A DNA stretch of 64,000 nt from RBG-13-51-18 sp963739395 (GTDB lineage Bacteria > Chloroflexota > Dehalococcoidia > Dehalococcoidales > RBG-16-60-22). Positions 7,890 through 17,226 of this stretch are shown piece by piece. Every line of letters starts with the position of its first letter. The first letter of the stretch is position 1. The position numbers were made by a program, and so were the translations under genes. The stretch is taken from the NCBI GenBank assembly GCA_963739395.1, contig CAVUAE010000001.1, forward strand, positions 1,302,001-1,366,000, given 5' to 3'. The notes below the pieces were generated by a model. That model ran no database searches. It was given only the letters and a program-made list of their open reading frames with translations, and was not told where the DNA came from.

Positions 7890-9346
7890 CCGGAAATTAT
7901 CTGACTGGCTAGTTCGGCAAGCCTCATTACCAGGCCGGGAATGATGCCTAACAGTAGAACGCCCAAACAGCAAATAACTAAAGCGATTTTCGGGGCAATT
8001 GAGGACGGCACCTTTTCCTGTGAAGGAGCTTCATTGAACCACATGACTTTAACCACGCGCAGGTAGTAGTAGGCGGAGATAACGCTGTTTATAGCAGCAA
8101 TAATGACAAGCCAGAGTAGTTCGTGCTGTATCGCTAGACTAAAGATATAGAACTTAGCCATAAAACCAGCCGCCGGTGGTATGCCGATAAGCGATACCAG
8201 ACATAGCGTTAATGCTAATGCCAGTAAAGGCGACCGCTTGCCCATGCCAGCGTAGTCCGCAATATTGTCGCTGTTGATTTTGTTAGAAATTACGATAACG
8301 GCGATAAATGCCCCCAGATTGGTTAGCGCATAGCTGGTGAGGAAAAATAGCAGTCCGCTTTCGGCGACCGCTGTTGATGACATAGCGAGTCCAAAAGTGG
8401 CGAGACCCACCATGAGGTAGCCAGCTTGGGCGATACTGGAGTACCCTAGCATCCGCTTGATATTAGTTTGCGGGATAGCCGCCACATTGCCGATAAACAT
8501 ACTGATAACCGAGAGCACGGCGAAAATGATACCCCAGTCGTGACTCACGGTTAGTGGCGAGCCGAAGGCGCTGAAAAAGACACGCAGGATAACGGCGAAC
8601 CCCGCCGCTTTACTCCCCACGGAAAGATAAGCGGTAATGGTGGTTGGGGCGCCCTCGTAAACATCCGGTACCCACATCTGGAAAGGCACGGCGGCAATCT
8701 TAAAGCCGAAACCGGCAATCATCAGGACGATGCCCAGGTAAAAAGCCGGATTGCTAGAGACCGATATATTCCCCAATCCCATAACCGACTGCGCAATAGC
8801 TGCCAGCTGGGTCTGGCCCGTCGTTCCAAAAACCAGCGCCATACCGTAAAGCAGCACTGCCGAAGCGATAGCGCCTAAAAGCAAGTACTTAAGAGCCGCC
8901 TCAGTGGACTTTTTGTCTTTAAGCAGACTGACCAGTACATAAAGGGATATGCTCGTTAGTTCCAGAGCAATAAAGATAGAAATAAGGTCGGTAGCAGAAG
9001 ACATGAGCATCATACCCATAGTTGAAAGGAGAATCAGTGCATAGTATTCACTCTTAAAGCTAGCGAACTTATTTTCATAGTCGGTGGAACTTAAAATAAC
9101 CAGGAAAGCGATACCCAGGAATGACAGCGTGAAGAAAACGGCGAAGTTGTCCGCCATCAGCATATTATTGAACAGGGCAGGGTTATCGCCGCCCCACATC
9201 ATCACGGCAAAAACTCCGGCAACTACCAGTCCAGCCAGGCTTAAATAACGTATGACATATTTCTGCCTGATGAACAAATCAAGCAGTATTACCAGTACGG
9301 CAGTTACTGCCAAAGTAATTTCCGGTTTAAACAGCGCCAGATTCAA
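7886..9346 (-). CDS. nuoN: Complex I subunit NuoN
   Basis: The 486-residue, almost wholly hydrophobic product is an antiporter-like membrane subunit of the respiratory complex I arm. It has about 14 membrane segments and the family's proton-channel regions, including LELTSISLYVLVSLLKDKKS and the lysine-bearing stretch SVGSKAAGFAVILR. It is the last gene of the nuo operon. It starts with TTG, as nuoM does, in a matching ATAGTTG context. A 100-base spacer holding a palindromic repeat separates it from nuoM, unlike the overlapping upstream genes. Confidence 0.93.
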   Translation of the reverse strand: MNLALFKPEITLAVTAVLVILLDLFIRQKYVIRYLSLAGLVVAGVFAVMMWGGDNPALFNNMLMADNFAVFFTLSFLGIAFLVILSSTDYENKFASFKSEYYALILLSTMGMMLMSSATDLISIFIALELTSISLYVLVSLLKDKKSTEAALKYLLLGAIASAVLLYGMALVFGTTGQTQLAAIAQSVMGLGNISVSSNPAFYLGIVLMIAGFGFKIAAVPFQMWVPDVYEGAPTTITAYLSVGSKAAGFAVILRVFFSAFGSPLTVSHDWGIIFAVLSVISMFIGNVAAIPQTNIKRMLGYSSIAQAGYLMVGLATFGLAMSSTAVAESGLLFFLTSYALTNLGAFIAVIVISNKINSDNIADYAGMGKRSPLLALALTLCLVSLIGIPPAAGFMAKFYIFSLAIQHELLWLVIIAAINSVISAYYYLRVVKVMWFNEAPSQEKVPSSIAPKIALVICCLGVLLLGIIPGLVMRLAELASQIISG

Positions 9347-9365
9347 CTATTTTTCTCCCTTTTTT

Positions 9366-9438
9366 CCGCTCATCCTGAGCTTGTCGAAGGATGAGTTTTA
9401 AGTCCCGCTCTGGTTCGATAAACTCACCATGAGCGGGT
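9366..9438. repeat. Dispersed palindromic repeat (GAGCTTGTCGAA type)
   Basis: It begins CCGCTCATCCTGAGCTTGTCG and ends CTCACCATGAGCGG, so its ends are inverted copies. It lies in the nuoM-nuoN spacer inside the operon. A sister copy lies at 20692-20760 in the ior operon. Confidence 0.72.
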
Positions 9439-9446
9439 TATCTTTT

Positions 9447-10931
9447 TTATCCGCCAATCAATCTCATGATAGGTATAATGCCCAGCTTAAAAACATCTGT
9501 TAAAATCGCCGGATAGATACCCACCAGCATAATCACCGCCACCATGACGAACATATAAACTTTTTCCAGGTTGTCGGCGTCTTTCACGCGGTTGAATTCC
9601 TTTTTCACCGGGCCATGAAACGCCTGTTGAATCATCCAGAGGATATAACCGGCGGTTAGAACGACGCCGATGATGGCGATTATCGTGTAAACATTAAGGT
9701 GGGCGACGACTCCGCTGGTATAGCTGCCCAGGAAGACAAGGAACTCGGCGGCGAAGCCACTAGTCGTGGGCAAGCCTAAAGACGCCAGTCCAGCGACAAC
9801 AAAAACCGCCGTGATAATCGGTATTTGCCGTGCCAGTCCGCCTAACTTACTCAGGTCGCGCACTTCGACGTTATGAATAACCAGTCCGGCTAAAGCAAAG
9901 AGTAAGCCAGTGACAACACCGTGACTAAACATTTGAAGGGAGGCGCCGGTGAGGCTTATCTCTCCCAAGGCGAAGATGCCCAGTAAAACGTAGCCCATGT
10001 GGCTGATGCTGGAATATGCAATCAGCCGCTTGATGTCCTTTTGCATTAAGGTCACTGCCGCGCCGTAAATAATTCCAACCAGCGCCAGGATGATAAGTAT
10101 TTGGGCATACTGCTGTGCCTGTTCGGGGAACATACTCACGCAGAGTCGAATCATTCCGTAGCCGCCCATCTTGATTAAGACGCCTGCCAGCATGACACTC
10201 ACGGCCGTGGGCGCATCGGTATGGGCGTCCGGCAGCCAGGTATGTAGTGGGAACATCGGCAGCTTAATAGCAAAACCGATAAACAGCAGCCAGAAAATCG
10301 CCGACGCCGGTATCGCCGTCTGAATCATGCCCAAGCCACCGTTAGAGATATCCACCATACTTAAGCTACCGGTGGTGAAATACAAACTCAAAATACCTGC
10401 CAGCATCAAGGCGCTGCCGAACAATGTGTATATAACGTACTTGGTAGCGGAGTAGCCCTTCCTCCCCGAGCCCCAGATGGAAATCAGGAAGTACATGGGG
10501 ATGACCTCGATTTCCCACATGATGAAGAATAAAAGCAGGTCGACAGAGACGAAGACGCCGATGATGCTCGTTTCCAGCAGCAGCAGCCAGCCGAAGAACT
10601 CGCGCGGCCGGGACGTGACCTTCCAGGAGATGAGCACTGCTAAAAACCCGAGGAATGTCGTTAACAACATCAACGGTAAACTCAAACCATCCACCCCGAG
10701 GTGATAGTAGGAGTTAAGCGGGGCTATCCAGAGGTAGCTTTCCTCGAACTGCATACCACCTACCGAGCGGTCGAAAGCGACGAAAAGATAAATCGCCAGT
10801 GCCAATGGGATAGCCGTAAATACAACTGCCAGCCATTTATAGAGGTTTTCGTCCTTGCCCTTTGTCAGGGCGATGACGATAGCCCCTGCCGCCGGCAGAA
10901 AGAGTATGGTCGATAAGTAATTAAAATCCAA
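9447..10931 (-). CDS. nuoM: Complex I subunit NuoM
   Basis: The 494-residue product is the second antiporter-like membrane subunit of complex I. Typical NuoM segments are LLFFIMWEIEVIPMYFLI with the conserved Glu, FAIKLPMFPLHTWLPDAHTD, and LIAYSSISHMGYVLLG. About 14 membrane spans are expected. It begins with TTG after an AGGGAG site. It lies between nuoL and nuoN, with a repeat-bearing spacer on each side. Confidence 0.95.
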   Translation of the reverse strand: MDFNYLSTILFLPAAGAIVIALTKGKDENLYKWLAVVFTAIPLALAIYLFVAFDRSVGGMQFEESYLWIAPLNSYYHLGVDGLSLPLMLLTTFLGFLAVLISWKVTSRPREFFGWLLLLETSIIGVFVSVDLLLFFIMWEIEVIPMYFLISIWGSGRKGYSATKYVIYTLFGSALMLAGILSLYFTTGSLSMVDISNGGLGMIQTAIPASAIFWLLFIGFAIKLPMFPLHTWLPDAHTDAPTAVSVMLAGVLIKMGGYGMIRLCVSMFPEQAQQYAQILIILALVGIIYGAAVTLMQKDIKRLIAYSSISHMGYVLLGIFALGEISLTGASLQMFSHGVVTGLLFALAGLVIHNVEVRDLSKLGGLARQIPIITAVFVVAGLASLGLPTTSGFAAEFLVFLGSYTSGVVAHLNVYTIIAIIGVVLTAGYILWMIQQAFHGPVKKEFNRVKDADNLEKVYMFVMVAVIMLVGIYPAILTDVFKLGIIPIMRLIGG

Positions 10932-10975
10932 CTATTTTATCTCCCTATTCACTGTTGTTATCCTTTTTATTCTCT

Positions 10976-11064
10976 GTCATCCTGACCCCGAGCTTGTCGA
11001 GGGGGAAGGATCCGTACCCATTTTAATAACGGATTCTTCAGTCGCTCTGCTCCTTCAGAATGAC
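10976..11064. repeat. Dispersed palindromic repeat (mixed type)
   Basis: It begins GTCATCCTGACCCCGAGC, carries the GAGCTTGTCGAG block shared with the 9366-9438 and 20692-20760 copies, and ends CAGAATGAC. The inner blocks AAGGATCCGTA and AACGGATTCTTCAGTCGCTC match, in inverted order, the element at 27209-27289. It lies in the nuoL-nuoM spacer. Confidence 0.72.
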
Positions 11065-11074
11065 ATGATTCTTA

Positions 11075-13075
11075 TTACCCCCATATCAATACGCAAATCG
11101 CTATGATAGCAAGTCCGATGCCGATGAAAAGTGCGTAGAGCTGTAATTGCCCCGTCTGGGCTTGCCTAATAGCATTACCACCCCGCACCACAATATCCGC
11201 CGTCCCGTTAACCGCCCCATCCACACCCTTTTCGTCAACAAGTTTAAATCCTGTGAAAAGCCCTTTAACCAGTCCCAGCTTAACGATGGCGTTTTCGTAA
11301 AGGTCATCGAAATAGTATTTATCGCGGACAACGGTATAAATAAAACCGAAAGCTTTGCCGATAGATGTCGCGGTAATCCAGCGCTTAAGATAAACGGCGT
11401 AAGCGCAAAAGATGCCGAATAGGGCAACGATTAATGAAATTAACGGCAACGGTACTCCGTTGACTTGATGGGTAAAGATGTTGAAGATAGCCATAAAGCC
11501 ACTACCCGCCTCCGATTCCCCTCCCATGGAAGAGCTGAAATTGCCCGTCACATTCCACCAGCCGGCGCCAATCGCCAATAAAGCTAGAAATACCAGCGGC
11601 GCCACCATCACCCAGGGAGATTCGTGGGTACGGCTGTAATCTTTACCGCTCGTTTTATCCCCGCCGCGATACTTGCCGTGGAAGGTCATGAAAATAGCAC
11701 GGAACATATAGAAAGCCGTCAAGAAAACGGTGATTAAAGCCAGCCAGAACAACGCCGGCTGATTGACTAAAGCGGTAGCAAGAATTTCGTCCTTACTCCA
11801 GAATCCTGCCAGTGGCCAGATGCCCGCTAGGCTTAAGGAGCCGACAAGGAACGTGGCGTAAGTCCAGGGCATCGTCTTATATAAGCCACCCATCCGCCGC
11901 ATATCGAAAGTGCCGGTGGCGTGATTGACGCTGCCCGCGCCCATGAATAAAAGCGCTTTAAAGAAGGCATGGGTGAACAGGTGGAACATGCCCACCGCCA
12001 CCGCGCCTTTGGCGAGTAAAATAATCTCCTCGCTGGGTAGATAAAGACCGCTACTGATTTGCGAGGATAAAGCCATACCAGCCGCTCCTAGGCCCAGCAT
12101 CATATAGCCAATCTGGCTGATGGTGGAGTAAGCCAGCACACGTTTAATATCATTCATGACTAAGCCTATCGTGGCGGCGAAGATTGCCGTAAACCCGCCG
12201 ATGACGGCGACTAATCTGATTGCCTCGGGAGAGCAGACGAACATCGGCATGGTGCGTGCCACCAAAAAGACGCCGGCGCAAACCATCGTCGCCGAATGGA
12301 TGAGGGCGCTAACGGGGGTGGGACCTTCCATAGCGTCCGGCAGCCACACGTGCAGCGGGAACTGGGCGCTCTTGCCGATAGCCCCGCCAAATAGTCCGAT
12401 ACATGCCCACATTAAAGCCGACCCGCCCAGCAATCCGCTGACAGCCATGTTATGCAGCATGGCGATATCGAAAGTACGCGTGTTGAAATAGAGTATCAAA
12501 ATCCCCGCCAGGAAACCGAAGTCGCCGATGCGGGTGACGATAAAAGCTTTCTTAGCGGCATTGGCAGCCGAAGGCTTATGAAACCAGAAACCGATGAGCA
12601 AATAAGAGCAAAGGCCTACCAGTTCCCAGAAAACGAAGGTGAAAAGTAAATTATCCGAAAGCACCAGTCCCAGCATGGAGAAGGTGAACAGGGACATGAA
12701 GGTATAATAACGGTAATAACCGGCATCATCATGCTCCATGTAGCCTAGCGAATATATCTGTACCATCAGGCTGACAACGGAGACGACGACTGCCATCATG
12801 GCGGAAAGCTGGTCCATCATTATGCCGACATGGAAGTTGAAACCATTGATGGAAATCCAGCTTATGTCCGGTACGGCAATAGTATTGTTTTCAGCGGACA
12901 TTACGGATAGAAGCGTCCAAATGGAAAACGCTGCCGAAATGGCTATCGAACCGATGGTGATGTAGCCGTAAATTTTACTCTTCGGTTTAATAAATGGCCG
13001 TATGAGCAGTCCGTTGACGATGAACGACGCCAACGGCAGCAAAAATATGAGCCAGATTAGCTGATAGGGTATCAT
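11075..13075 (-). CDS. nuoL: Complex I subunit NuoL
   Basis: The 666-residue product is the largest antiporter-like membrane subunit. Seen in it are the core motif FVFWELVGLCSYLLIGFW, AQFPLHVWLPDAMEGPTPVS, VLAYSTISQIGYMMLGLG and THAFFKALLFMGAGSV. The C-terminal third continues into the long lateral helix region typical of NuoL and ends in a final membrane anchor. Length matches the family. The start overlaps the stop of the small upstream gene by four bases (ATGA), which suggests translational coupling. Confidence 0.95.
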   Translation of the reverse strand: MIPYQLIWLIFLLPLASFIVNGLLIRPFIKPKSKIYGYITIGSIAISAAFSIWTLLSVMSAENNTIAVPDISWISINGFNFHVGIMMDQLSAMMAVVVSVVSLMVQIYSLGYMEHDDAGYYRYYTFMSLFTFSMLGLVLSDNLLFTFVFWELVGLCSYLLIGFWFHKPSAANAAKKAFIVTRIGDFGFLAGILILYFNTRTFDIAMLHNMAVSGLLGGSALMWACIGLFGGAIGKSAQFPLHVWLPDAMEGPTPVSALIHSATMVCAGVFLVARTMPMFVCSPEAIRLVAVIGGFTAIFAATIGLVMNDIKRVLAYSTISQIGYMMLGLGAAGMALSSQISSGLYLPSEEIILLAKGAVAVGMFHLFTHAFFKALLFMGAGSVNHATGTFDMRRMGGLYKTMPWTYATFLVGSLSLAGIWPLAGFWSKDEILATALVNQPALFWLALITVFLTAFYMFRAIFMTFHGKYRGGDKTSGKDYSRTHESPWVMVAPLVFLALLAIGAGWWNVTGNFSSSMGGESEAGSGFMAIFNIFTHQVNGVPLPLISLIVALFGIFCAYAVYLKRWITATSIGKAFGFIYTVVRDKYYFDDLYENAIVKLGLVKGLFTGFKLVDEKGVDGAVNGTADIVVRGGNAIRQAQTGQLQLYALFIGIGLAIIAICVLIWG

Positions 13076-13266
13076 AGCTTCCTTAAAATATCCTTAATAA
13101 CGTGCTCTTTATCCTGCGGCACGAGTATAGAGTACGGGGCAATCTCTCGTCCTTCAGGCAAGCCTCTTAGCGGCATGATGCGTGTGGGAATGCCCTCACC
13201 CTCGAAGCATTCCTTCCACATCTCCGCAATGGCTAATGTTTGCGCTTTTTTAACTTCTACCCACAT
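13072..13266 (-). CDS. Small DUF2007-like protein inside the nuo operon
   Basis: The 64-residue soluble product reads MWVEVKKAQTLAIAEMWKEC, then EGIPTRIMP, and ends ILVPQDKEHVIKDILRKL. This pattern (a query-like start, a middle with a short basic and proline segment, and a closing LVPxxxxxxA/IxxxL helix) resembles the DUF2007 'putative signal transducing' fold, though the match is by eye. It has no membrane segment or cysteine cluster. It lies between nuoK (3 bases) and nuoL (4-base overlap), so it must be co-expressed with the complex. A role in assembly or regulation is possible but not shown. Confidence 0.72.
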   Translation of the reverse strand: MWVEVKKAQTLAIAEMWKECFEGEGIPTRIMPLRGLPEGREIAPYSILVPQDKEHVIKDILRKL

Positions 13267-13269
13267 TTT

Positions 13270-13581
13270 TTACCACTTTAATAAATTGATATTATCGCTA
13301 TCGATATCTTTAAAATGCCGGTAAATCGCCAGCACGATTGCTAAGCCTACGGCTACTTCCGCGGCTGCCACCACCATCACAAAAATGGCAAAAACCTGCC
13401 CCGTTAATAATTGCGGCACGACATAGCTGGAAAAGGCGATTAAGCTGATATTAACGGCATTAAGCATCAGCTCGATACACATTAAAATAATCACGGCGTT
13501 GCGGCGTGTTAAGGCGCCATAAAGCCCGATACAGAACAGCACTGCCGATAGCACCAGATAATGCGTTAGCCCGATGGTCAC
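13270..13581 (-). CDS. nuoK: Complex I subunit NuoK
   Basis: The 103-residue product has three membrane segments, the usual NuoK layout. The conserved acidic residues sit in IMCIELMLNAVNISLIAFS and VVAAAEVAVGLAIVLAIYR, which form part of the proton path in the membrane arm. It overlaps the end of nuoJ by four bases. Confidence 0.95.
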   Translation of the reverse strand: MTIGLTHYLVLSAVLFCIGLYGALTRRNAVIILMCIELMLNAVNISLIAFSSYVVPQLLTGQVFAIFVMVVAAAEVAVGLAIVLAIYRHFKDIDSDNINLLKW

Positions 13582-14072
13582 TTTTTATTCTCCCTCGTGA
13601 TAACGATGGCGCCTAATATCGCCGCCAATAATAACGCCGCACCGGTCAGCACCGGCAGGATATAGCCGTTTTCGCTAAAGAGTTTGACGGCTAATGGCGC
13701 GGTCGTGTTCGCCAGCGGTTCTTGTGAGGATATATTCCAGGGTGTGGCGGTAACGGCATATATCATAATTCCCAATAGCACCGCCGCCACGATAATAGCC
13801 GGCAGTCTTATTCTGTTGACCGGACTGCCTTTCTGGACGTTACGCGTCATCATAATTGCTAAAATAATCAATACGGATATCGCGCCGACATATACCAGTA
13901 TTTGTACCGCCGCTAAAAAGTCGGCGCTTAAGGTAATATAAATTCCCGCCACCGCGATAAAACAAAGTATCAGCGTCAGCGCGGCGCGGAAAACGTTGCG
14001 CAGGAAGATGACGGCTAGCGCCGCCCCCACGATTACTACCGCCATTATCCAAAAAGCGATTGCCTGTCCCAT
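13578..14072 (-). CDS. nuoJ: Complex I subunit NuoJ
   Basis: The 164-residue product is a five-span membrane subunit. The typical stretch FRAALTLILCFIAVAGIYI is followed by DFLAAVQILVYVGAISVLII, which carries the pi-bulge helix region of NuoJ. Its start overlaps the last base of nuoI and its stop overlaps nuoK by four bases, as in a tightly coupled operon. Confidence 0.94.
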   Translation of the reverse strand: MGQAIAFWIMAVVIVGAALAVIFLRNVFRAALTLILCFIAVAGIYITLSADFLAAVQILVYVGAISVLIILAIMMTRNVQKGSPVNRIRLPAIIVAAVLLGIMIYAVTATPWNISSQEPLANTTAPLAVKLFSENGYILPVLTGAALLLAAILGAIVITRENKK

Positions 14073-14611
14073 TACTTTTTCTTCTCCACGACTTTTTCTA
14101 TCAGCAGGGTTTGTTCAGGTAACTTTTTAGTAATATCAGGGTGGAAGTAGCCGCTAATGGGTCTAGTTGGACTTTCCAGTAACTCATCGTTTTTCTGCAC
14201 CAACTCACCGCGGCGGTATTTTGCCCGCTCGAAAGAATAGCCCATAAAAACGGCGTCATATGGGCAAGACTCGACACATAAGCCGCACATAATACAGTAG
14301 CCGGTGTCCACCCGGTAAGTTTCCACTTTATATTTGTTCTCGGTCATGTCGGTTGATGTAACGATTTCAATGGCGCCCAGCGGGCATGCTTTAGCGCAAG
14401 TGGCACAGCCGGTGCAGCGCTCTCGATTCCAAATTAGCTCATTACCGCGACTCCGCCGTGAGATGTTAAGTCGCTGCTCCGGGTACTGCGACACCGAGGA
14501 ATGGCGGAAGAAGTACGATACCGTAACCGTCAACCCTTTTAAAATGCCTAAGCCGAAATTCTCAAACTTCAACTCTGCCCCATCCTGTTTTAAATAATCT
14601 AGACCATCCAA
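14072..14611 (-). CDS. nuoI: Complex I subunit NuoI (2x[4Fe-4S])
   Basis: The 179-residue product carries two [4Fe-4S] motifs, CTGCATCAKACP (Cys66, 69, 72, 76) and CIMCGLCVESCP (Cys106, 109, 112, 116), which hold clusters N6a and N6b that pass electrons towards NuoB. If translation starts at the ATG at 14611 the gene overlaps nuoH by 50 bases. A TTG at 14572 with GGATGGGG upstream would give an 11-base overlap and a protein starting at residue 14. Which start is used cannot be settled here. In this NADH-module-free complex NuoI could be where a ferredoxin or other donor delivers electrons; that is inference. Confidence 0.94.
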   Translation of the reverse strand: MDGLDYLKQDGAELKFENFGLGILKGLTVTVSYFFRHSSVSQYPEQRLNISRRSRGNELIWNRERCTGCATCAKACPLGAIEIVTSTDMTENKYKVETYRVDTGYCIMCGLCVESCPYDAVFMGYSFERAKYRRGELVQKNDELLESPTRPISGYFHPDITKKLPEQTLLIEKVVEKKK

Positions 14612-15665
14612 CTACCAATATCGCCGCAATAACCATATTAACGATAACGAAAATCCATTGCGAAGAGTCGGGCCAGACGACAACCTCGATGGCGGTGATA
14701 AAGAGGTTGATTAAAGCCAGTGGGAAAACGAACTTCCATGCCAGCGCCATCAGCTGGTCGATGCGCACGCGCGGCAGGGTTGTCCGCGTCCAGACCATGA
14801 CGAAGAAAACGATAACTGTTTTTAAGATAAACCAGAGCCAGGGTGGCAGCCAGGGTCCCCGCCAGCCGCTTAAGAAAAGCGTGGTGATGACGGCGGACAT
14901 CGCTATCGCCTCGGCGTATTCCACCAGGTAAAACATGGCAAATCTCATGCCGGAGTACTCGGTATGGAAACCTGCCGTCAGCTCGGAGTCTGCCTCCGTA
15001 AGGTCGAAGGGACTGCGGTTAATCTCGGCGCTGGCGGCGATGAAGAAAAGTAAAAAGCCCAACGGTTGTACTAATATAAACGGTATATCCTGTGCTTTGA
15101 CGATATCGTTCATAGATAGAGAACCGGAAACGATAACTACACCGATTATCGCCAGTACCAAGGGGATTTCATAGCTGACTACTGCAGCAATGTCGCGCAT
15201 AGCGCCGAGCAGGGAGTATTTGTTGCCCGAGCCCCACCCCGCCATGAAAACGCCCACCGTGGCAATAGAGCTTATAGCTACGACGTATAAGATGCCGATA
15301 TTAAGGTCGGCAAGCAATGCCCCGTTCTGGAAAGGAATAACGGCGAATATCATCAGCACCGGCGTAAAGGCGACGACAGGCGCCAGGAAATGCACGATTT
15401 TATCCGCGGTGCTAGGGACGATATTTTCTTTAAGCAGCACTTTAACGGCGTCTGCTACTGGCTGTAAAAGTCCGAAGGGACCTGTGCGGTTGGGACCGAG
15501 GCGAGACTGCATTTTACCCATACCGCGGCGCTCGATATAGATGGCACCGATAACCATAACTAACATGAAGGCGATGATAATGACGGTGAAAAATAGCCAG
15601 TGCCACCAGTAACCACCGGGCCAATCGGCGGGCGTTACTTGCACGTCAAAATTTATGATATCCAC
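14562..15665 (-). CDS. nuoH: Complex I subunit NuoH
   Basis: The 367-residue product is the membrane subunit that links the peripheral and membrane arms and forms part of the quinone site. Typical stretches are IERRGMGKMQSRLGPNRTGP, EINRSPFDLTEADSELTAGF and WTRTTLPRVRIDQLMALAWK. It has about eight to nine membrane spans. It starts with GTG, overlapping nuoD by one base. Confidence 0.96.
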   Translation of the reverse strand: MDIINFDVQVTPADWPGGYWWHWLFFTVIIIAFMLVMVIGAIYIERRGMGKMQSRLGPNRTGPFGLLQPVADAVKVLLKENIVPSTADKIVHFLAPVVAFTPVLMIFAVIPFQNGALLADLNIGILYVVAISSIATVGVFMAGWGSGNKYSLLGAMRDIAAVVSYEIPLVLAIIGVVIVSGSLSMNDIVKAQDIPFILVQPLGFLLFFIAASAEINRSPFDLTEADSELTAGFHTEYSGMRFAMFYLVEYAEAIAMSAVITTLFLSGWRGPWLPPWLWFILKTVIVFFVMVWTRTTLPRVRIDQLMALAWKFVFPLALINLFITAIEVVVWPDSSQWIFVIVNMVIAAILVVGWSRLFKTGWGRVEV

Positions 15666-16786
15666 TATCTATCGACCTCTCCCATGGTAATATCGATGCT
15701 GCCGAAGATTACAATAAGGTCAGCGACCTTCCAGCCCCGCACCATCTGCCGCAATGCCCCGAGGTTGATAAAGCTGGTGGAACGTATATGGCAGCGGTAG
15801 GGGGCAATTGAGTTGTCTGAAACTACGTAAAATCCTAACTCACCTTTGGGTCCCTCAATATGGCCATAAGCCTCGCCGGCAGGAGGACAGATAAGGTGGG
15901 GGACATCAGCTCTAAAAGGTCCGCCAGGCACTTGCTGGATAGCCTGCTCGACGATACGCAGACTCTGCTGCATCTCCTCTATCCTTACGCGGTAGCGGTC
16001 GTAACAGTCCCCGTTCTCACCAATCGGGATATCGAAACTAAATCGGTCGTAAACGGAATAAGGGTCGTCTTTGCGTAAATCATGTTTTATACCGCTAGCG
16101 CGCGCTAACGGACCGCTGATGCCACAGTTAATAGCTAATTCTTTAAACAGGATGCCAACGCCTTTAGCACGGGCGACTAATATCTCGTTCTGCTTGAGGA
16201 AAAAGTCGTATTCATCGAGAAAACGACGCAGCTGCGGGACAAATTTCTTAACTGCCGGCAGGAACTCATCGGGTATGTCCTGACTGACACCACCGATGCG
16301 CATATAATTATACAAAACACGCTGTCCGCAGAGCATTTCGAAAAGGTCATAGATTTTCTCACGCTGACGCCAGAGGTAAAAGAAGGGCGTGCCGAGAGCT
16401 CCAGCGTCATTCAACATGGAGCCGATAGCCAAACAGTGATTAGCGATACGCTGTAATTCGGCGGTGATAACACGGATGTATTCGGCGCGTTCCGGTACCT
16501 TAATTCCCGCTAATTTTTCCACCGCCAGGCAGTAGCTGAAATTATTGGTCATGGAGGAGGCATAATCCAGGCGGTCGGTGAGGGGTATGCAGCCGGTATA
16601 AGTGCGTTCTTCCATCAGCTTTTCGATGCCGCGATGAAGGTAACCAAAAATCGGCTCGATATCAAGAACGACTTCACCGTCCAGCGTTACCCGCATACGA
16701 TAAACGCCATGGGTGCTTGGATGCAGCGGCCCCATATTCAGTACGAAAGGCTCGGTCTTAAGCGTCAGTTCCTGCGTGGTCGTCAC
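15665..16786 (-). CDS. nuoD: Complex I subunit NuoD
   Basis: The 373-residue product is the 49-kDa-type subunit that lines the quinone cavity. It has the family signatures NMGPLHPSTHGVYRM near the N-terminus, RVLYNYMRIGGV, GRASG-like ARASGIKHDLRKDDPY, and the end motif DIVIFGSxDxxMGExDR as LIVIFGSIDITMGEVDR. It is a separate gene from nuoC and overlaps it by four bases. It begins with GTG. Confidence 0.96.
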   Translation of the reverse strand: MTTTQELTLKTEPFVLNMGPLHPSTHGVYRMRVTLDGEVVLDIEPIFGYLHRGIEKLMEERTYTGCIPLTDRLDYASSMTNNFSYCLAVEKLAGIKVPERAEYIRVITAELQRIANHCLAIGSMLNDAGALGTPFFYLWRQREKIYDLFEMLCGQRVLYNYMRIGGVSQDIPDEFLPAVKKFVPQLRRFLDEYDFFLKQNEILVARAKGVGILFKELAINCGISGPLARASGIKHDLRKDDPYSVYDRFSFDIPIGENGDCYDRYRVRIEEMQQSLRIVEQAIQQVPGGPFRADVPHLICPPAGEAYGHIEGPKGELGFYVVSDNSIAPYRCHIRSTSFINLGALRQMVRGWKVADLIVIFGSIDITMGEVDR

Positions 16787-17226
16787 TGGTTCCAGTCCTT
16801 TCGCAACGGATAACCATCAAAACCTTCCCAGAGGAAGATGCGTTTTTGATTCGGGTGTTTCTTGAAATTGATGCCCATCAGGTCGTAAGTTTCCCGCTCC
16901 TGCCAGTCCGCCCCCTGATATAAGCCAGTTAAAGAAGGCACGGTGGGATTATTACGTGAATAACAGCGGACTTTTAAAGTAATGGAATGATTGAATTCCA
17001 GCGAGGTCAGCATATAAACGACCTCGAAATAATTATAATAATCGACGGCGGTGATATAGTTAAGATAATCGAATTTTAATCCATCGGCGGTCTTAAGATA
17101 TTCCGCTATCGCTAATAAAGAATCACCTTTTACCAGCACGGCGTTAGTCCCCGCTTCTTCGATTGCCCCGGGGAACTTGGCGCTTAACTGGCTGATAATT
17201 TCCTTAGCCGAAAGGGCTAGCGTCAT
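16783..17226 (-). CDS. nuoC: Complex I subunit NuoC
   Basis: The 147-residue product is the 30-kDa-type subunit of the peripheral arm. The conserved C-terminal half is seen as YQGADWQERETYDLMGINFK followed by HPNQKRIFLWEGFDGYPLRK. It is slightly shorter than many NuoC proteins, mostly at the N-terminus. It overlaps nuoB by one base and nuoD by four. Confidence 0.95.
   Translation of the reverse strand: MTLALSAKEIISQLSAKFPGAIEEAGTNAVLVKGDSLLAIAEYLKTADGLKFDYLNYITAVDYYNYFEVVYMLTSLEFNHSITLKVRCYSRNNPTVPSLTGLYQGADWQERETYDLMGINFKKHPNQKRIFLWEGFDGYPLRKDWNQ

Noticed and set aside
13072..13266. The small gene before nuoL as a missing NuoE or a ferredoxin
   Set aside because: It has no cysteine cluster and is too short for either, so it cannot replace the NADH-module subunits.
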